From assembly GCA_027574665.1 (NCBI GenBank), contig CM050657.1, positions 28,333,408 through 28,397,407 on the forward strand: DNA of 64,000 nt, in the 5' to 3' direction. The translations under genes were made by a program, and so were the position numbers. Source of the stretch: Rhynochetos jubatus (lineage: Eukaryota > Chordata > Aves > Eurypygiformes > Rhynochetidae). Shown one piece after another: positions 25,060-40,000 of the stretch (the stretch's first letter is position 1; every line of letters starts with the position of its first letter). The notes under the pieces were generated by a model. The model ran no database searches. It was not told the origin of the DNA and saw only the letters and a program-made list of their open reading frames with translations.

Positions 25060-28000
25060 CTGGAAAGAACAGTGACAGCACTTGATAACATCAAAACCAG
25101 CTAAATTACGTTAATCTGTCTTTTTCTGACTTTATTTGCTCTTAACTGCACTATTTTCAGTGATCTTAAGTTGGAGGAAGCTTCCCTTGCTGGAGAAAAT
25201 CTTAATTTGCTCTGTAACAGGTTAATCTCAGAAGTCTAGGCCCAGCTCTCTTATTTTTCTGGTATTTATCAAACTGAAGAGAAGTGTGGTCCAGGTGGAC
25301 CCTAGATGCTGTTCTCTAACTACAGTGCAGGCGGAACTAGAGGACGGCATCAAAACAGACCCGGCTCTCTAACGCCGAGAAGCGTGTCTTTGTACATGAA
25401 AAGCCCATTGTTCAGTAGACAAGCAAGCCCAATCTCTGTGATTTTAAGAAATGTGTAGCAAAGGCTGTGACTTCAGTATATATAGCTACAGCCAGGTTCG
25501 GCAATCGGGAACTAACCCTCAGCTTGTTTCTTTGTCTGGATTTTCCTTTTTAAGGTTTGCTAGACACGTTTACTTCCCAGAGCTAAACCCCCTGGAACCT
25601 TTAGAACACGAAAGCTGTATGAGAGGAACTTACCACTTATGACCACGTGCCCAGACTCTTACCATCAGAAAGGAATATCCTATCCAAAGGCTTCTCCAGT
25701 TCACGGGGCAGGGAGGAATTGACTGGTCTTGGCTGTGAACTGCAACTGCTTGGGCGGGGGCCTCACACACAGCACATCTGCTTATATACGGTTGTATTTC
25801 TTCTTCCAAGAGTGGCGTCATTGGTAAAGGAGCGGCACTGGCCAACCAGTAGGACTTATCGTTTCGGCTGGCATAGTAACAAACTTGGTTGATATTGCAG
25901 TACGCAAATGGCATGGTATTGAACACGGGAAGACAAGATCCTGCCAGACCTGAAAATAGGAACAAACGATGCAGAAGGCACCACTTCCTTCCGAGGAAGT
26001 TGAAAATAGTATCCTGACCCGTGCTGCCACATAACGTGAATCTTAACAGGAGTTGGGTAACTCACAGATGGTGAACCTCCCCGGCTCTCTGCCAAAACGG
26101 CTACTTCTGTTGAAAGCAGAAACCTTTTCTAACAACACCTGTCTTCCTTTCACCAGTAACATTTATGTCACGTTCCACTATTTAAACGTGATGTAGTTTG
26201 TCACCACGGCAAACAGTCACGAGAACAAATTTCTTAGCTGTGCCAATGCTGAAAAATAAATCAGGCTGGTGGTGGCGGCTGGTTTAAAAGGAGATCTGCT
26301 GTTTACAAACTCATTAGGAGCAGCGAGAAACCGAATGCCGGTGCTGATAAATAGAAAATTTGGGTGAAGCCTGACAAGCCATTGCTACCTGTGCATGAGG
26401 CTGAAATCTCAGCAGGCCCTCTACTGCCTTCCAGAGAGGTTTCACAGGCTCTTGAAATAAAAGGATTGAGGGATTTTGCAGAGCCAGTCCTGCAATTTCC
26501 TCAGGGGGCAGACATCAGCAGGAATTAAGAAGGCACTAGTGCGTACTTCAGAGGTGAAATTCTTCTCCCAGAACTGAATTTAGAACAGTTTCATGATGAC
26601 CTATTTAGTTAGCTATAATAATCACTGCCTATACATTCTGCCTTGAACCTTGTGCATGACGTGTTATTTCTGTAATGCTCCCAAACCCTAATGCCTTCCC
26701 TGAAGACGGGCCATTTCTACACAGAAGCCAGTTTTGTTTATCACTGAAAATATTCCATTCCAGTAATACTAGAGGATCTGGGGTAGCCCCAGTAAGGAAA
26801 GTGCCTGCAAAAGGAACATGCTGGTCACAGGAAACAAGGGCTTTGTTTTCCCTGATTCGTATTTTCAGTGCTGTTGTAAGGCATTCTGTTACCAGCTGGC
26901 TCTCCTGTGGAATGCCAAACAGTGAAAACATTTCAAAACAACACTGCTGTACTAAACCCACCTCTTTTTATTACTCCTTTAAGCACTTCTGGTTTTGCCC
27001 AGCTTATTAGGTCCTTGGCCTTTCCTCCTAGGAGACTTCCCTTCCTAAACTCTTGTCTTGTTATACAAGAGGCAATTCCTTCTGTGCAAATTGCAGCCGA
27101 TCAGTTTCCTGGGCTGCACGTCAGGCCGCTTACGTAGACAGCTAATTTTAGTCAGAACTGGAGAAGGCTTAGAAGAAATAACCCGAGACCCCAAGAGAGC
27201 TGTCTTTGGCAGAAATTTGGCTCTGTCTTTTCTGGAAAAGATTAGCTTGTGACTCTCAAAAGCGCACAATTCTGCTATACACGTGATGCATAATTTTGTT
27301 TGTAAAGCTGATTTATATTACCCCACAGTAACCATCTAACCGGCTCTTTTTCCCAAGCTGCCTGTACGGTAAAAGAAGGAGAACATCCTCCAGGGAGTTA
27401 TTTTAGAGTGACCGAAGGAGATTCCTGATGTTGGAAAACCTCTCCAGTGAGTTCAAAGAGCCCTCAATGACTACCCAGGGTGGGTGAAACGAACCACTCA
27501 TCTCTCCAGCTTCTATTCAAAACTGCTTAAAGGCAGAAATAGTTTTTTCATTCAGCTAGCAGCAGAAAGCGATTTTAAATGGGTCATGTAATAGGGCAGC
27601 GTAACCAAGCTCATTATCATCAGTATAAACTGGTTTTGAGTCCGTAGAAAATAAGTAAGTAACGATTCTATAGTGCGCTGCTTCTGACTTGCCGTTCATG
27701 GTATGGATCACACCATAGCAGACCTTAGCCAGAGTGCCGCTGTGTACTGCAATACATACCAAGATCTTGATTATGAGCTTTCTCTTGTCCTTCCAGGTAC
27801 AGCAGACTATAGCCGGTCCATAATTTTGGCATCCCCTGTGGACAGAGTGGTTCTCTGTCCGACTGACTGTGAAGGACGAGCAAGAATCCACTCGCAGATC
27901 TAATATGTGGGCCTGGTGGTCCTGGGATACCAGTCTGGCCAGGTGGACCTTACACATAGGAGAAAAGGTAGAAGAAATGTACTTGTGTGAACACGCAGCT

Positions 28001-31000
28001 CGTGTGAACTTCTGCTCTGCTGGAGCGTTCAGTAAGGGGTGCCTGACTGAATGCAGTACGACGTCACAGGTTGTCATGGGCAACAGAGACACCAGTAGAC
28101 TCGGTATCCTTCTTACGGAAGAGAAACGAACCAGACTGCCACAGAATGTGTGACTGTTGGCTTTTCTACTGTGCTCTGTGCTGTATGGACGAAGAAATGA
28201 ATTGAGGTGGGCAGTGATTTCCCAGACAGGATGACTTGTCTGGACTGGATTAGAAGCCCTGCAGTAACAGTCGATGCCCTTTCCTCACAGTCTGTATTAA
28301 ACTATTCGTTTATTAAGCAGCGGGCACAGTTAAAATACAATCTTAATTACTCAGAGAGTTGCGCCATTAGTCCTGACTGAGAAATGCCTATCTATTGATC
28401 TGTGGTGTTTAAGCATGCGTGGTTAATTGCCTTTCTGGCTAATAATGGATGCTGAGATAAATTTTCTTCTGACAGGTCTTTCTGTGTGTTATGAAATCAT
28501 TCACAAATGCCACTATCAGAGCTTGAGCTGAGAGGGGAAAGAAGTGTCAGAGTACCTGAGGCCAGGGGTGGATGTATCTCCCTGTGAACTGGGGGAGTAC
28601 AGAGAAAACTTCCTATCATCTCACAGGCCTCTCCCAAAAGTCGTGTTCCATTCTTACCTTGTGGCCCAGTGTATCCTTGCTCCCCCATACTCCCTTGGTC
28701 ACCCGGTGGTCCAGGTGCCCCAGGTAAGCCATCTTGACCCGGCAGGCCACATGACCCTTCTTCACCTTTTCTTCCTAGAGAAACACAAAGCGTGCTCTTT
28801 CCCACCGTGTGCCTGCGTCTGAAGGTGACACACTCTCCAAACGCAGCATGCACGGGGCCAGTCAGCAGGACTGACGCCACCAAGAAATGACACTTTGGGA
28901 CGGAGAGACGCAGAACTGCTTTCTGCTGGGAATTCTCTTCACAGCTTACTCCCCGTGTGCCCACAGGCAGCACAACTTCGGTACCAGCAACTGCCGAGAA
29001 GGTTTTATGTCCTCTCTACAGAAGCTGTGTGATTTACAGCTGAAATCAAACCACTGACTGTGACAGGCCTCTCGCAGAATCGCCATCAGTATCTGTTCTG
29101 GGTGATGAGTTATAACTCATCCTATGGCAGGCCTTCATCTTTTAGAACCCAATCCAGCCAAGTCTTTAAACATGTCCTGAACCTCTTGTGAAGTAATGTG
29201 TGTCCCGGAGTACCTGCAGAACAGGGAGGGACTGCAGGGCTGGACTGCATCCAGCGGGGAGGGGTAAAGAGCCTGTAGGCTCCCGATGGCCTCACCTTTC
29301 TACGTTTCTCATAGGTACATGCGTTTGCCTACGTTCACAGGTAACGAGGTGTGGCCGCGACAGTGAAAGATACGTCTCGTATACGGGGCACAGACAGCGA
29401 TGCTCCTGTTCGCGGGCTGCTCTAAACCTCATCTGAATGGAAGGAAGGTACAGTTGCCAGGTACTGCTGCACCCAGCGGTGTCCTTCCTCCTTTGGTAAA
29501 ACACGGCTTTCAGGTGAGGCTGTTCCTCTGCACCACAGTGCTTTCTCATTAATGGCGTGTGTGTCATTCCTTGCCAATTTTCCTGTTGGACCTGCAGATT
29601 GGTTCAATCCAGGGTTGTCTCACAGTCTCCCAATGCTACTTTTCCCTTGATTCGTTAAGAAAATCTAAACCACTCGGAAAATTTGACAGCTTTTCATGTT
29701 GGTTGCATAGTTACTTTGCCAAAGCCCGAGTTCTCTAAAGTTTTAGTAAAGTTTGCGTTGCTTTGTCTGTGAAACCTCCAGTTTGCCTTCCAGGTGGGGA
29801 GACAATTGGAATTCTGCTGCCTTAATGAAAGGAAAAGCATTACTAAGTGTTTCTTTCACAAAACCAGTGTGAGTTTGTATCATCGTATCATCTGTTTTTA
29901 CACAACTGTTTTAATGCTGTTTAGAATGGAAACACAGCAGTTCAGCTCCAGAACTACCCTTCAGTTGGCAAATCCATTCATGTAAAACTAGGCAGCTCGC
30001 TGAAAACTGCCCTGTGTTCACTTTCAGGAGGGGATGACTGCTGCTCCTGGGAGGAAATCACAGACTGGCTCCCTGCAGACCTTGGCTGTCCAGTGCAGCC
30101 ACCACAACAAACTTCGGTTCCCCAGGCAGGAAATACCTAGAACAGCCCTATCCAAACAGAAGACGCCACGTTCAGACCCAACCTAAAGTGGAGACACTGC
30201 ACAGACGTGCTACCCTGCGTTCCTGTGAAGATGGCAACTCTGCTGGAATCATCAATACCAACATCACCCTTGTTTTCTTGTTATCTAACAGAGGAATGTT
30301 TCGGTCCTTCACCACTTCCTTTTCAGATCTCTTTGGCCAGTTATCTTTCCTGGTAACTGTTCCGTGTTCTAACGGATAAACAGTGCTATCTATCGTAGCC
30401 ACCTCTCTGACTTCAGTCTCCTTTTAGGACTTTGATTAGCAGAGCTTCGCGATTCATTCTTGCTCAGTTTTAAAGCATGTCTATTTTTAAGATCCTCCAG
30501 AGAGAACCTGTTTAAACCACAGGAGTGGCCTGAGGCACTGCTTTTCCATTTGTTGGTAAAAAGGAAGAACACCGTTTGAGGAATTCTCTTCTCAAGAGTG
30601 GACGATGCTTGTGCCCTCCCTGGCCTAGGCAACGGGAACGCAGTGCAGGCAAGCTCGAGTAGCCCGGGTCAGCCATATTGATCCATCGTGCTTAGCATTA
30701 ACCAGCCCACTGTGCATTTCTGGAGACTGTTAACTAGTGCTTAAGGGGAAAAGACATGGTGAAACACAGAGAAGTAACACTGACGCTCTGACCCTTTTCA
30801 GTTTGTTGCCTAAACAGCTAAAATTAGACATCCAAGCTTTCAAACTGCAAGCTTACCTTGGGGTCCAGGGTGGCCTACTGGCCCTGGTAACCCTGCAGAG
30901 CCATCATCGCCTCTTTGCCCTGCCTCCCCAGGAGGCCCTGGGATTGCAGGGCATGAATCATCTATTTTTCCTGGTTCACCAGGGTCACCTGAAACATGTA

Positions 31001-34000
31001 ATAGGAAAGCAAATCAGAGGGAAGATTGGTTAATAGGTCCCATGTGAAAAATGAACAAAACTGTCAGCTGGTTTTGGTATTCAAGTGTATACTTTAAGTA
31101 TTTTAAAGTCTTGAATTATTGAGTCTAACTGCTTTTAATTTCACTCCATGCTTTAGCCCAGCGTTTAACAGCATGGCAAGCATATGTTAGTAAGTGTACG
31201 CTAGCTAATAGGTTTCACATATTCGGGGTACAGTTTCTGTCTTCATGTGCCCCAGACTGATCTGAGTGAAAGCCTAAAGTCTCCCCAGCATGGGCACAGA
31301 TACCTTAGCACATGTGAAGATTTACAGTACTTCACCGATTCTGTGGCTGCAAAACGGTCAGTAAGCAGGCCGAAGAAGCTAACCCAGAACACCCATTTAA
31401 AATAGTGGCCGCATTTTGTGTCGAACGTTACTGGGAGCTATTGGCTATTTACATCCTGGAACAAAATCAGAATCGAATCGATTTAGTCAGATGAAGAGTT
31501 CCAGGCTTGTAGTAATCCAGTGCTCAGATTCAAACTCTCGCCCGGCTTTTGGTTAGAAGGCATCTTGTGATAAACAGAAAAACCAAGATGATAATTGGAA
31601 ACAAAAGTATGTTACCAGTCTAACTGACATCACAGCACGAGACTTCTCGGGGTGGCATTATCACGAGATTGGTCTGCGTGGCAGTGCTAGTGTTTAAACT
31701 ATGCTGGTGCAGCAGCCAAGCCACGGATAGCCCCTAGTGAGAGTGGACGTGTCTGTGCAGAAGGCAGCCCACAGGGGAAGCACAGTAATCAATAGTCGTG
31801 AACTCACCTATGAAGCCTGAAGGATTTGAAAAGTGGAAAGCAGATTGCGGCCGTTGTGGTGGAAACAAGTTTCAGGCATGTAAATCAGAGCAAAGAATGG
31901 AATGAGAACTGAAATCATTTACACGAGGTGACATTAGAAACAAATGCACAGTTCAGAAATCTTTACACAGCTCAAATGAGACATCAATCGGGGTTTTTTC
32001 TGGGATTGTTCAAACTGTCTGTATGCGAGTGAACATTAGTGAGATTATACATGAACGGAAAGATCACGGTTATGAGTCAGCAACAGTAAGCTGCTGGTTC
32101 GTAAGTACCTGTGGGACCTCTGGGCCCAGGTTTTCCTTCAAAACCTTGGTCTCCTGGTTGTCCTATAGCACCAGGTGGACCCTGTGGGCCATGGATTCCC
32201 ATAGGACCTGGAAAGAAAACAGTTGTGCCGTTACGTGTGGTTGTATTCCCAGAAGGTGAACGCATAAATAAGATGAAGTCTTGGCTGCTTGAGTAATCAA
32301 AAACAGGACAGCTCAACTCTGTTGTCTCCCTGAAAGAAATGCACATTTGCCTCTTCTTTCACTGGTCTTGAACCGAGTTAAAATTTATGACTTTTCTTTT
32401 TGGAGAGGTTGGAAGGGATTGGTGTAGACAGGACTTCTCTACAGTTTACTTCATCTGGCAGACTCAAGTGCTAGTGCCTCATTTTCAGGCCGGTAGGGGA
32501 GTCTTCCAGCAAGCTGTTGGAAGCAGTACATGTGGATCTGGCTCTACTGTGACCTTCTACCCCAGCCCTACCTCACTGCAGGTAACAGGGCAGAGCTGTG
32601 AAGTGTCCCGCCTACCCCTTCTGCCTGGCTCAGCCTCCAGTGGCAACCCCTGCGCGCAAGGCTCAGTGGTACCGCACTGGGCATAAGCGCACGTGCTACA
32701 GAACAGCATCTCAGATCATACCCTTTGGGCCTCCTCTTCCTTGGTTCCCTGGAAGACCTCTGGCTCCTTGTGGCCCTCGCTGCCCAGGATTACCTGCTGC
32801 CCCTCGAACACCGGGATCGCCTGGATCTCCACGCACAAAGACCGTTTCTCCAGGAGGACCAGGATTCCCAGGCTGACCTACGGTAAAAGAACTTTATTCT
32901 TATATATGCACGAAGCATAAACATCTGAAAACAGCCACGTTCCCTGGGGTTTTTTTTGCTTTTGGGTTTTGCTCTGGGGCATAGGGGAGCCCTTGTGTGT
33001 CTTGGGAAATACTAGCATTAGCCTTTGTCCAAGGCATTGTAAGGAAGACAACAACAGGAATAGCTCCCAAAACTACATAGATCTGTGCAAGCAAAAGGTG
33101 GCAAGTTAATGTTACATGCATCGAGACGCTGCTTCTCTGTTTATTACAGAGTTGCTTACCCTTCCCATCTCCATCCTCTACTTCCCAATAGGAAGTAAGT
33201 CTTCATACTGGGTAAGGAAGGGTTCAGCTAATGTATGGGGTCAGAACAACTTGAAAGAGCTCCATTTGAGGACCAGGATCTATAGGAATCATCTGGATCC
33301 CTTGGCAGCCCCTGCTTCTAACAGAAGTGAGGTCTACTTAAATGCTTACAAAGGAGTTGCTGGCTTTATGTTTCCCAGGGCTGGATTTAGACGGGGAAGA
33401 TTTTGTGGGTTTACTGGCAGGCCTCTGGACAATGTTTTATCCTTCTTGCTAGGAAGAGAGGCCAGGAAATCTTATTTCTGTTTGCTTCTATGGAAATGGA
33501 GATAGTTGTAGCAGCAGCATTTGTGCAGAACCACCTGACAGGCCAGACAACTGGATCTGGAGATCCGTGTTTTGTCCTTGCTCTGGTGATCTCTCCAGTG
33601 CCCACTTCTCCGTGCATTCCCTGAGGCACTGGTTGGTTTCTTTGCTCCCTATGCACTTCTCTATGTTGTGCCACAGACAGTAACCCAGTGACTACTAGTA
33701 GCCTCAGGGGCTTTTTCATTGATCAACTTTGGTACTTTTGGTTTGAATACCTCTGATGCCATCTACACCAGGTGGTCCTTGATCACCTGGAGGACCAGGC
33801 GAAGCACTGTCTGGAGATCTTCCCATAGGTCCAGTGGGTCCAACAGGTCCTCTTCTACCTAAGGGATCGCATTTTACAAAAAGAAAAAAGGACAGGAAAA
33901 AAGAAGTGTTTTTTAGATTAAAGAAGTAAGTTCTACTGGAAAGAAAGCTGATGTGTGAAGTCATGGAGGTGCTGCATGCTCTCACTTGTATACTGACCGT

Positions 34001-37000
34001 ATCTGTGATTAGGCCAATGAACGTAGCGTAGAGAAATGAAAATATCTGCTTTCAAAGTTTTTCCTTCCCTAAAATCTGCTTAAACTAAAGAATGCACCAT
34101 CACAGGCTGGCACATTGCCACAAATAGCCGCCTTCTCCTGAATTCTAACAGTGGGAGAAATGGGAAAGCTAGGACGAGTGGGGACTGTGAACCCATTCTG
34201 CCTGGGACAGGATAAGTATTCACAGATTGCTGCTAGCAAAAGTGAGTTCAGCTGTTTCCTAAAACGCTCGGTGAACAAGATGAATTTACAAGCCTTAAAT
34301 GTAAGTTTTTTCCTAATTTGTTATCTGGGTTGTTGCAAAGTAAGACATTCGTACTCTTCCATGTGACAGGCAGGAAGAGTTACTGGTTGTCTTCCTCTGC
34401 ATAACGCTTGTGCTGACAAGCTGCAGCCACTCAGAAGTGCTGCACTCTGTTGCCTTCTATCTTCTATAAAAAACCAAATCTAGTTTCTTCAGTCTTGTTT
34501 TTGACACCATCCTTCCACATACTCTCTAGTGAGCTCTCCCTAATTTGCCAAAGCTGGACACCCTATACCAGGGGAGGCCTTGCCCCTCCTACGTCCAGCA
34601 GTGTTAATACATCATAGCATGAAACTTTCCCTTTTTTCCCCCAACAGCACCGTTCTGCTGACTCCCCCAGTTGACAAACTAGTACCTGAATTGAGAAGAA
34701 GGACTCTGCCTTCGTCTTTGAATAACTCACCTGGCCAGAATTCACCTCTCCTCTTTTTCAGCTGTGTGCTGCGTGACACTGTGGCAAGGTTTGGTAAAGC
34801 TAATGTCATTTCTGATCACGGAATTGCTGAGCCCTGAAGGGGCCTCTGGAGACTTTTACTCCAACTCCATCCTGAAAGCAGGGTCAGGTAGAGCAGGTCG
34901 CCCAGGACTCTGTCCAGCTGGGTTTCGAGTAGCTCCAGGGACAGACACTTCTCTGGGCAACCTGTTCCTGTGCTCAATTACCCTCCCAGGATAAACAGAA
35001 CTTTTCCTTATGTTTAAGTAGGATTTCCCATATGTCTGTGCCCACTGCCTCTTGTCCCATCACTGGATACCGCGATGAAGAATCCATGGCCTTGCCATCA
35101 GGTACTTACACACATTGATACAAGCCCCCCCTGAGCCTTCTCTTCCAGGGGCTAAGCAGTTCCCACTCCCCCAGCCTGTCCTCATAGGACTGATGCCCCA
35201 ATCTCTTAACCTTCTTAGCGGCCCTTCCTCAAACACTTGCTTCTTCCCTATTCCTATGCAATTCCCGTATCACCAAGGCTCTTAAATAAGCACAGCAACC
35301 TTGTGATACGGTTCCATCTTGCACTTATATCAGGATAGTTGATAAGATTTACTGTATTCCTGCCAGATCTCCTGCACTCCTTCCCAGAAGGCAACTCCAC
35401 CTAGCAGTTCCCTGAGTCTGTCCAAGTCCATCATTTCCATTCTCATTCTTTCCTCTCCTGTAATACGATAAACGAGAAATACCGGGGTCTCTCTGTCTAC
35501 TCGGGGAACATCAGCATGTTATTGCAACCGAACTGCTTTAGGGAGGGGATCTCCTGGGTTGGTGTTCATACTAACCAGGGGAAGAGCCTGCGTGAGCTTC
35601 ATTTCAGCTCTTCAGGTCACCACTAAGGAGAAAACCCTTTCTTACCTGGGAATCCTGGGAATCCCCTTTCTCCAGGGGGCCCTGGAATAGAGATACCAGG
35701 CCATCCACGTTCACCTCTGTCTCCTTTTGGTCCAAGTTCTCCTGAGTACCCTGGGGGCCCTGTTTCACTTTGACCTTTATAGGAAAACAATTATGTACGT
35801 AAAGCTTACAGTGAGTACAAATACAGATGTGCTGAATAGAAATACCGGCTGCAGATGTTCCTCCCTGCAAGGGTTGCCTAGTGCTATTTTTCTGATTCTC
35901 TCTTGGAAGCTGGATAGAGTTTTGTTGAATCTGGCCCTAATTCATCTCTTTCAAAGACAGTAATCTCTTTGCTTTAATGCTCTTCTTCAGGGGTTATTTT
36001 ATGTGGTGTCATTATTGTCTGTAACTTGACATGCAAACTGATTGCATGGCCCTAAATTTAATTTTCCATCAGCGTGAATGTGTATGGTCTCTAGACAGAT
36101 GGTGAGCACTGTTCTTCAATACTGCTTCAAAAGCACCTTTGGAAAGCTGCAAATGGCTCGACATGAGTGAAATCCAGGCTCCTCAACTTTGTGGCAAAGC
36201 TCCCGTGGACTTTAATGGGGCTGGGATTTCATAAGTCTCCTTTTAATTTGTTCGTTTATCTTCTACATGTGAAAAAAAAATAAAGAGAGACTTGGCTCTA
36301 CTTTGAATCATCTGCACCGAACATTTTCACTTTATAAACAGCCTTGAAAGGTTCCAACAAAACTGTGTGAGTAATGGGACTTTGAAAGTGTTCCCCACAA
36401 ATAACTGCAGGTGTGTCATTAGGCATGCTTTACATTCCGTTTGAAAATTTAGTCTCAGCCTTAAAGAGATCTCCTGGGCAAGGCAAACATCGAAATAGCG
36501 TGTCTTTCCTTGCACGTTTGTCATTTAAGAGAAGGTTTTCTGTCCCACACAGCCATTTCCCTTCTTTACCTGGAGCTCCCGCGGAACCTTTTTGACCTTT
36601 TAGTCCATCCAAGCCATCCAGTCCGGGCGGTCCAGGAAGACCTGAGGGGTATCACAGGCATGACTCGGTACCACAATAATCCTTTCAAGTCACAATTAAA
36701 ACTTAGGCCCTTTTTTTCTGTTGTTCTGACAACACATTCTGGACCGACACAGGGTATTTGCTGATTTTGATTCTTATGGGCAGCTGAAGGCGAGATCGCG
36801 TTGCACCCGAGCCCAGCCTTTTTGGAAAGGAGAATGTGAAAGATGAAAATAGCAATTGTAATACTGTTTCACATCAACGCAACCAGAAGGCGCACCTTTT
36901 AGTCCTGCGGGTATTTCCATACTGCAGCTAGCAGCAGGAAGCTCAGTATGGCCGAGTGAACCTGGTGTCTGTGGCCAGACTCCTACTGCTACGTGTGATT

Positions 37001-40000
37001 AACTAGTCCAGAGTCAGCTGTGGCATCACTCCGTGGCCAGGTGACTGGGATGCAGACACTACCTGAAGCAGCTGTAAGGCTGGAACTTCTTCACAGCTTC
37101 TGTTCCAAGTGCAGTTTAACCCAGCTGCACTACAGAATTGACATTTTCACCTGGCTTCTTTTCCCAGGTCCTGCAGGTTTCACACCGAAAGCTGTGCTCT
37201 TTCGCATCACACAGTCACAAAAATTCTTTGACCTGAACAGCACGAAGTCCCCGAAGCCAATGAATCTGTAACTGAGGCCTGTGCTGACATGTGACAGGGT
37301 ACAGCAGCTTTGTCACTAGTGACGTTCACGATGTCACCAATCACAGCGTGACTGTTCATGGTAGTCAGATACACTTCTGCGTTATAATCTGTGCTTTTTT
37401 GAAAACGGCTAAACCACAGTAAGTAAAATCATAGATGGCATTTTTTAATCCTTTTGGGTTTTTTAAAGTTGAACAAATTGAGACCGTGTTTGTCGTCTGC
37501 AGTGGAGAGTAAAACAACCTCATGCCCCTAGCACTTTAGAGTTTCCTAAGCGGTATAGGTGACGAACCAGGTGTGAAGACGTACACCCACTAAGTGCAGA
37601 CGGCAGCCTGTCACCTGGTGATGGGCACAGATCTAGCAAAACTGATGGGTCATTTGGTGAAAGGTTTCAGCAAGGTTTCAGACAGAGGAATAGACCTGGG
37701 ATGCTTCTGTTCCAGGGAGGGACAGATGAGAGCGGACACTGATCATCAAGAAGATGAGCAATACTGCCAGTGCCTATTCCTGTCTCTCTTCCCCCTCTGC
37801 TGCTTATCTCCGCCTCATTTCCTTCCCCACCGGTTCCACCCCCTGTCGCGTAGAATTCCCAGTCCAGCTGCAGTGGTTTTTTCCACACGTCCGAATTATC
37901 TGCCTGTCTCCTTTTCCCTGTCTAGCTCCTTCCTGGCACAGACGATGTAGGTTCTGTTCCAGTTCCCATGCTTGATCCCAGCCTGTCCTGCAGCATGCAA
38001 ACCTGCTGTATATCCACAGCATGGATCGTGGGAGAACTTATTGCTCTCCTTAAGCACATATGAATGGATACGGGGTTTGTAAAGTTTATAAGATGGTCAG
38101 CATTGGCAGGGAGAAAATGCCGTAGGAACAGCAACACAAATGCCCTACATCAAATGCAAACATTCTGCTGCCAAATGTAAAGGTCCCCAGTTCAAAGATG
38201 ATCTGAGAAAGGAAAAATAAAAGGGTACTAGAGTTCTCTAACAGACTCACCAAAAATAATAATCCCATAGCTTTGGTCTCAGAAACTTTTGAATTATTTT
38301 AGTAAAAGTTGAACAAAAGAATCTAAAGAAAGGGGATGAAAAAAATCCAACCTGTAGCAAACACCAGTCTGGAAAAATATTAAATCCAGACGATTGCTGG
38401 AAAACCTGCAAGACATTGATAATGTGCTCTCTGTGTAATCCCCTTTATGGTCAGGGATACTGGTAATCCAACCTGTGACATCGTCTGTGCCCTTCATTAA
38501 CTGCTCTTTAACTTCCCATGGCATCCTAAGTTTCTGTAACCTGCTTGTGCTTTGGGGGTGTTCCCATTCTGAAATGTAAGTAAGAGTTGCACACCGGTTT
38601 GGGGAACTGGATAGTGCTATTGTAAAATTATTCTGAACTCCTAATGATTTTTGGCACCCAGGTCACCATTTCAAACTTTGTTTGATCTTTAGCTCTTTCG
38701 GTCAGGATTGGCTCGGTTTACTTGCTTTCTGGGGAATTTCTGACACAGCTGTCAACAATTCATCCTGGTATCAGCACTTGTAGTGCTAGATTTTTGGATG
38801 GCTGTAGCCCCGTACTTCTAGGTACAGCTGAATTGGCTGACCTGTGTATGAACCACTGTTTCTGGGCTTTACAGCCCAATCCAGCTTCTACTCACACAAG
38901 TCATTTTGCTGACATTCTTAATATTGCTTGCTTCATCAAGGATTACTCATACAAGTGAGGCTTGCCAGACTGAGCCCCGAACTAGTGAAACTACCTCTGT
39001 AATAAAGAAAAGGGGATTATGCTTTTGTAGATGCTGCTGAACTATTTTTCTACCTAAAAGTTCTTCAGGCACAAGACACAGTGCAAAAGAGAAGCAATTC
39101 GACTAACAAGGGTGTGTTCTTAGCTGTGAACACCAATTAACCGTTTCACTTCTAACGCTAGCAACGGTATTTATTGAAAAGAACGTTGCGATCTGTATTC
39201 TCCAGTTGAACTGGAATACAAATTCCATTACTGGGTATAATTTCAAAGGTGCTAACCTTCTTCTCAACCATGCTGGCACTATATAGAATCCTAAGGCTTA
39301 GCAGGCGACTTGGTCTCTAATGAATTTCCATTTGGAGCCAAACTTTTCCCTCTGCAGCGTATTCCCTCTGCGGGACTGTACAGTACAGAAGTGTCTTACC
39401 ACGTCCAGCAAGGGGGAGAGAGTCCATCTGCTACTAAGGACTTCTGTGACAGCCAACATTGTTTGCAAGAATGAAATGTTCTCTTGCAGCAGCAAGGAAC
39501 CTGTCATCAGAGTTTAAATCAGCACCACTTACTTTGCCGCGAGCAGTCGTAAATGGTTTCTGACTTGCATTTAAATTTTCAGTAGTTTATAAGAAACCTT
39601 CTCAGTATTTCCTCAGGCTGAATTTGACAAAGTGAATCTATTGTCCCCTCTAACCATCTGTCACGGCCCCAAGTGTTACCTTGCTGTGACTTCTGTATAT
39701 GAGTCTTGCTGTCCAGGAACGGGTTACGTAGCACACCATAACAGAGAGAGGATGCAAAGCATCCTTTCTTTATAAGATATTACCGTAACTTGTCATTTCG
39801 GTACACCTTCTGAGCATTGTCAATGTTGATGCTGTTCTCCAACAAAAACAACTGTACAGGTGAACTGCTGTTAGGTTCAGTCTGAACCTAACAAACCTTG
39901 CCAGAAGCGTCAGTTAGGATTTGGGGGGAAAGGTTTCTATATTAAATCCACCAAAAGTCAGGTTTTGGAGAAAACAAAACAACAACAGAAAACCAACGCA

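Larger units (their letters stand above)
27949..31807 (-). other. COL4A4: COL4A4 introns 45, 44 and 43
   Basis: Intron parts between exons 46 and 43 (27949-28657, 28775-30856, 30989-31807). An 18-bp perfect palindrome stands at 29104-29121. No gene, LTR or LINE was recognised. Confidence 0.75.
31817..36569 (-). other. COL4A4: COL4A4 introns 42 to 38
   Basis: Intron parts 31817-32108, 32208-32721, 32878-33750, 33859-35645 and 35775-36569. Apart from the CR1 fragment at 34814-35235, nothing was recognised. Open frames on + at 33116-33505 and 34580-34837 have no domain. Confidence 0.7.

Noticed and set aside
32111..32296. Pro/Gly-rich + strand open frames opposite COL4A4 exons (also near 32598, 45645, 47193, 50747)
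   Set aside because: They are mirror images of Gly-X-Y coding sequence: codons for Gly and Pro are complementary. Real coding is on the - strand with proper splice sites.
37153..37190. A + strand string resembling an acceptor followed by a collagen-like start (cccaggtcctgcaggt)
   Set aside because: Wrong strand for COL4A4, the Gly-X-Y pattern stops at once, and no donor follows.
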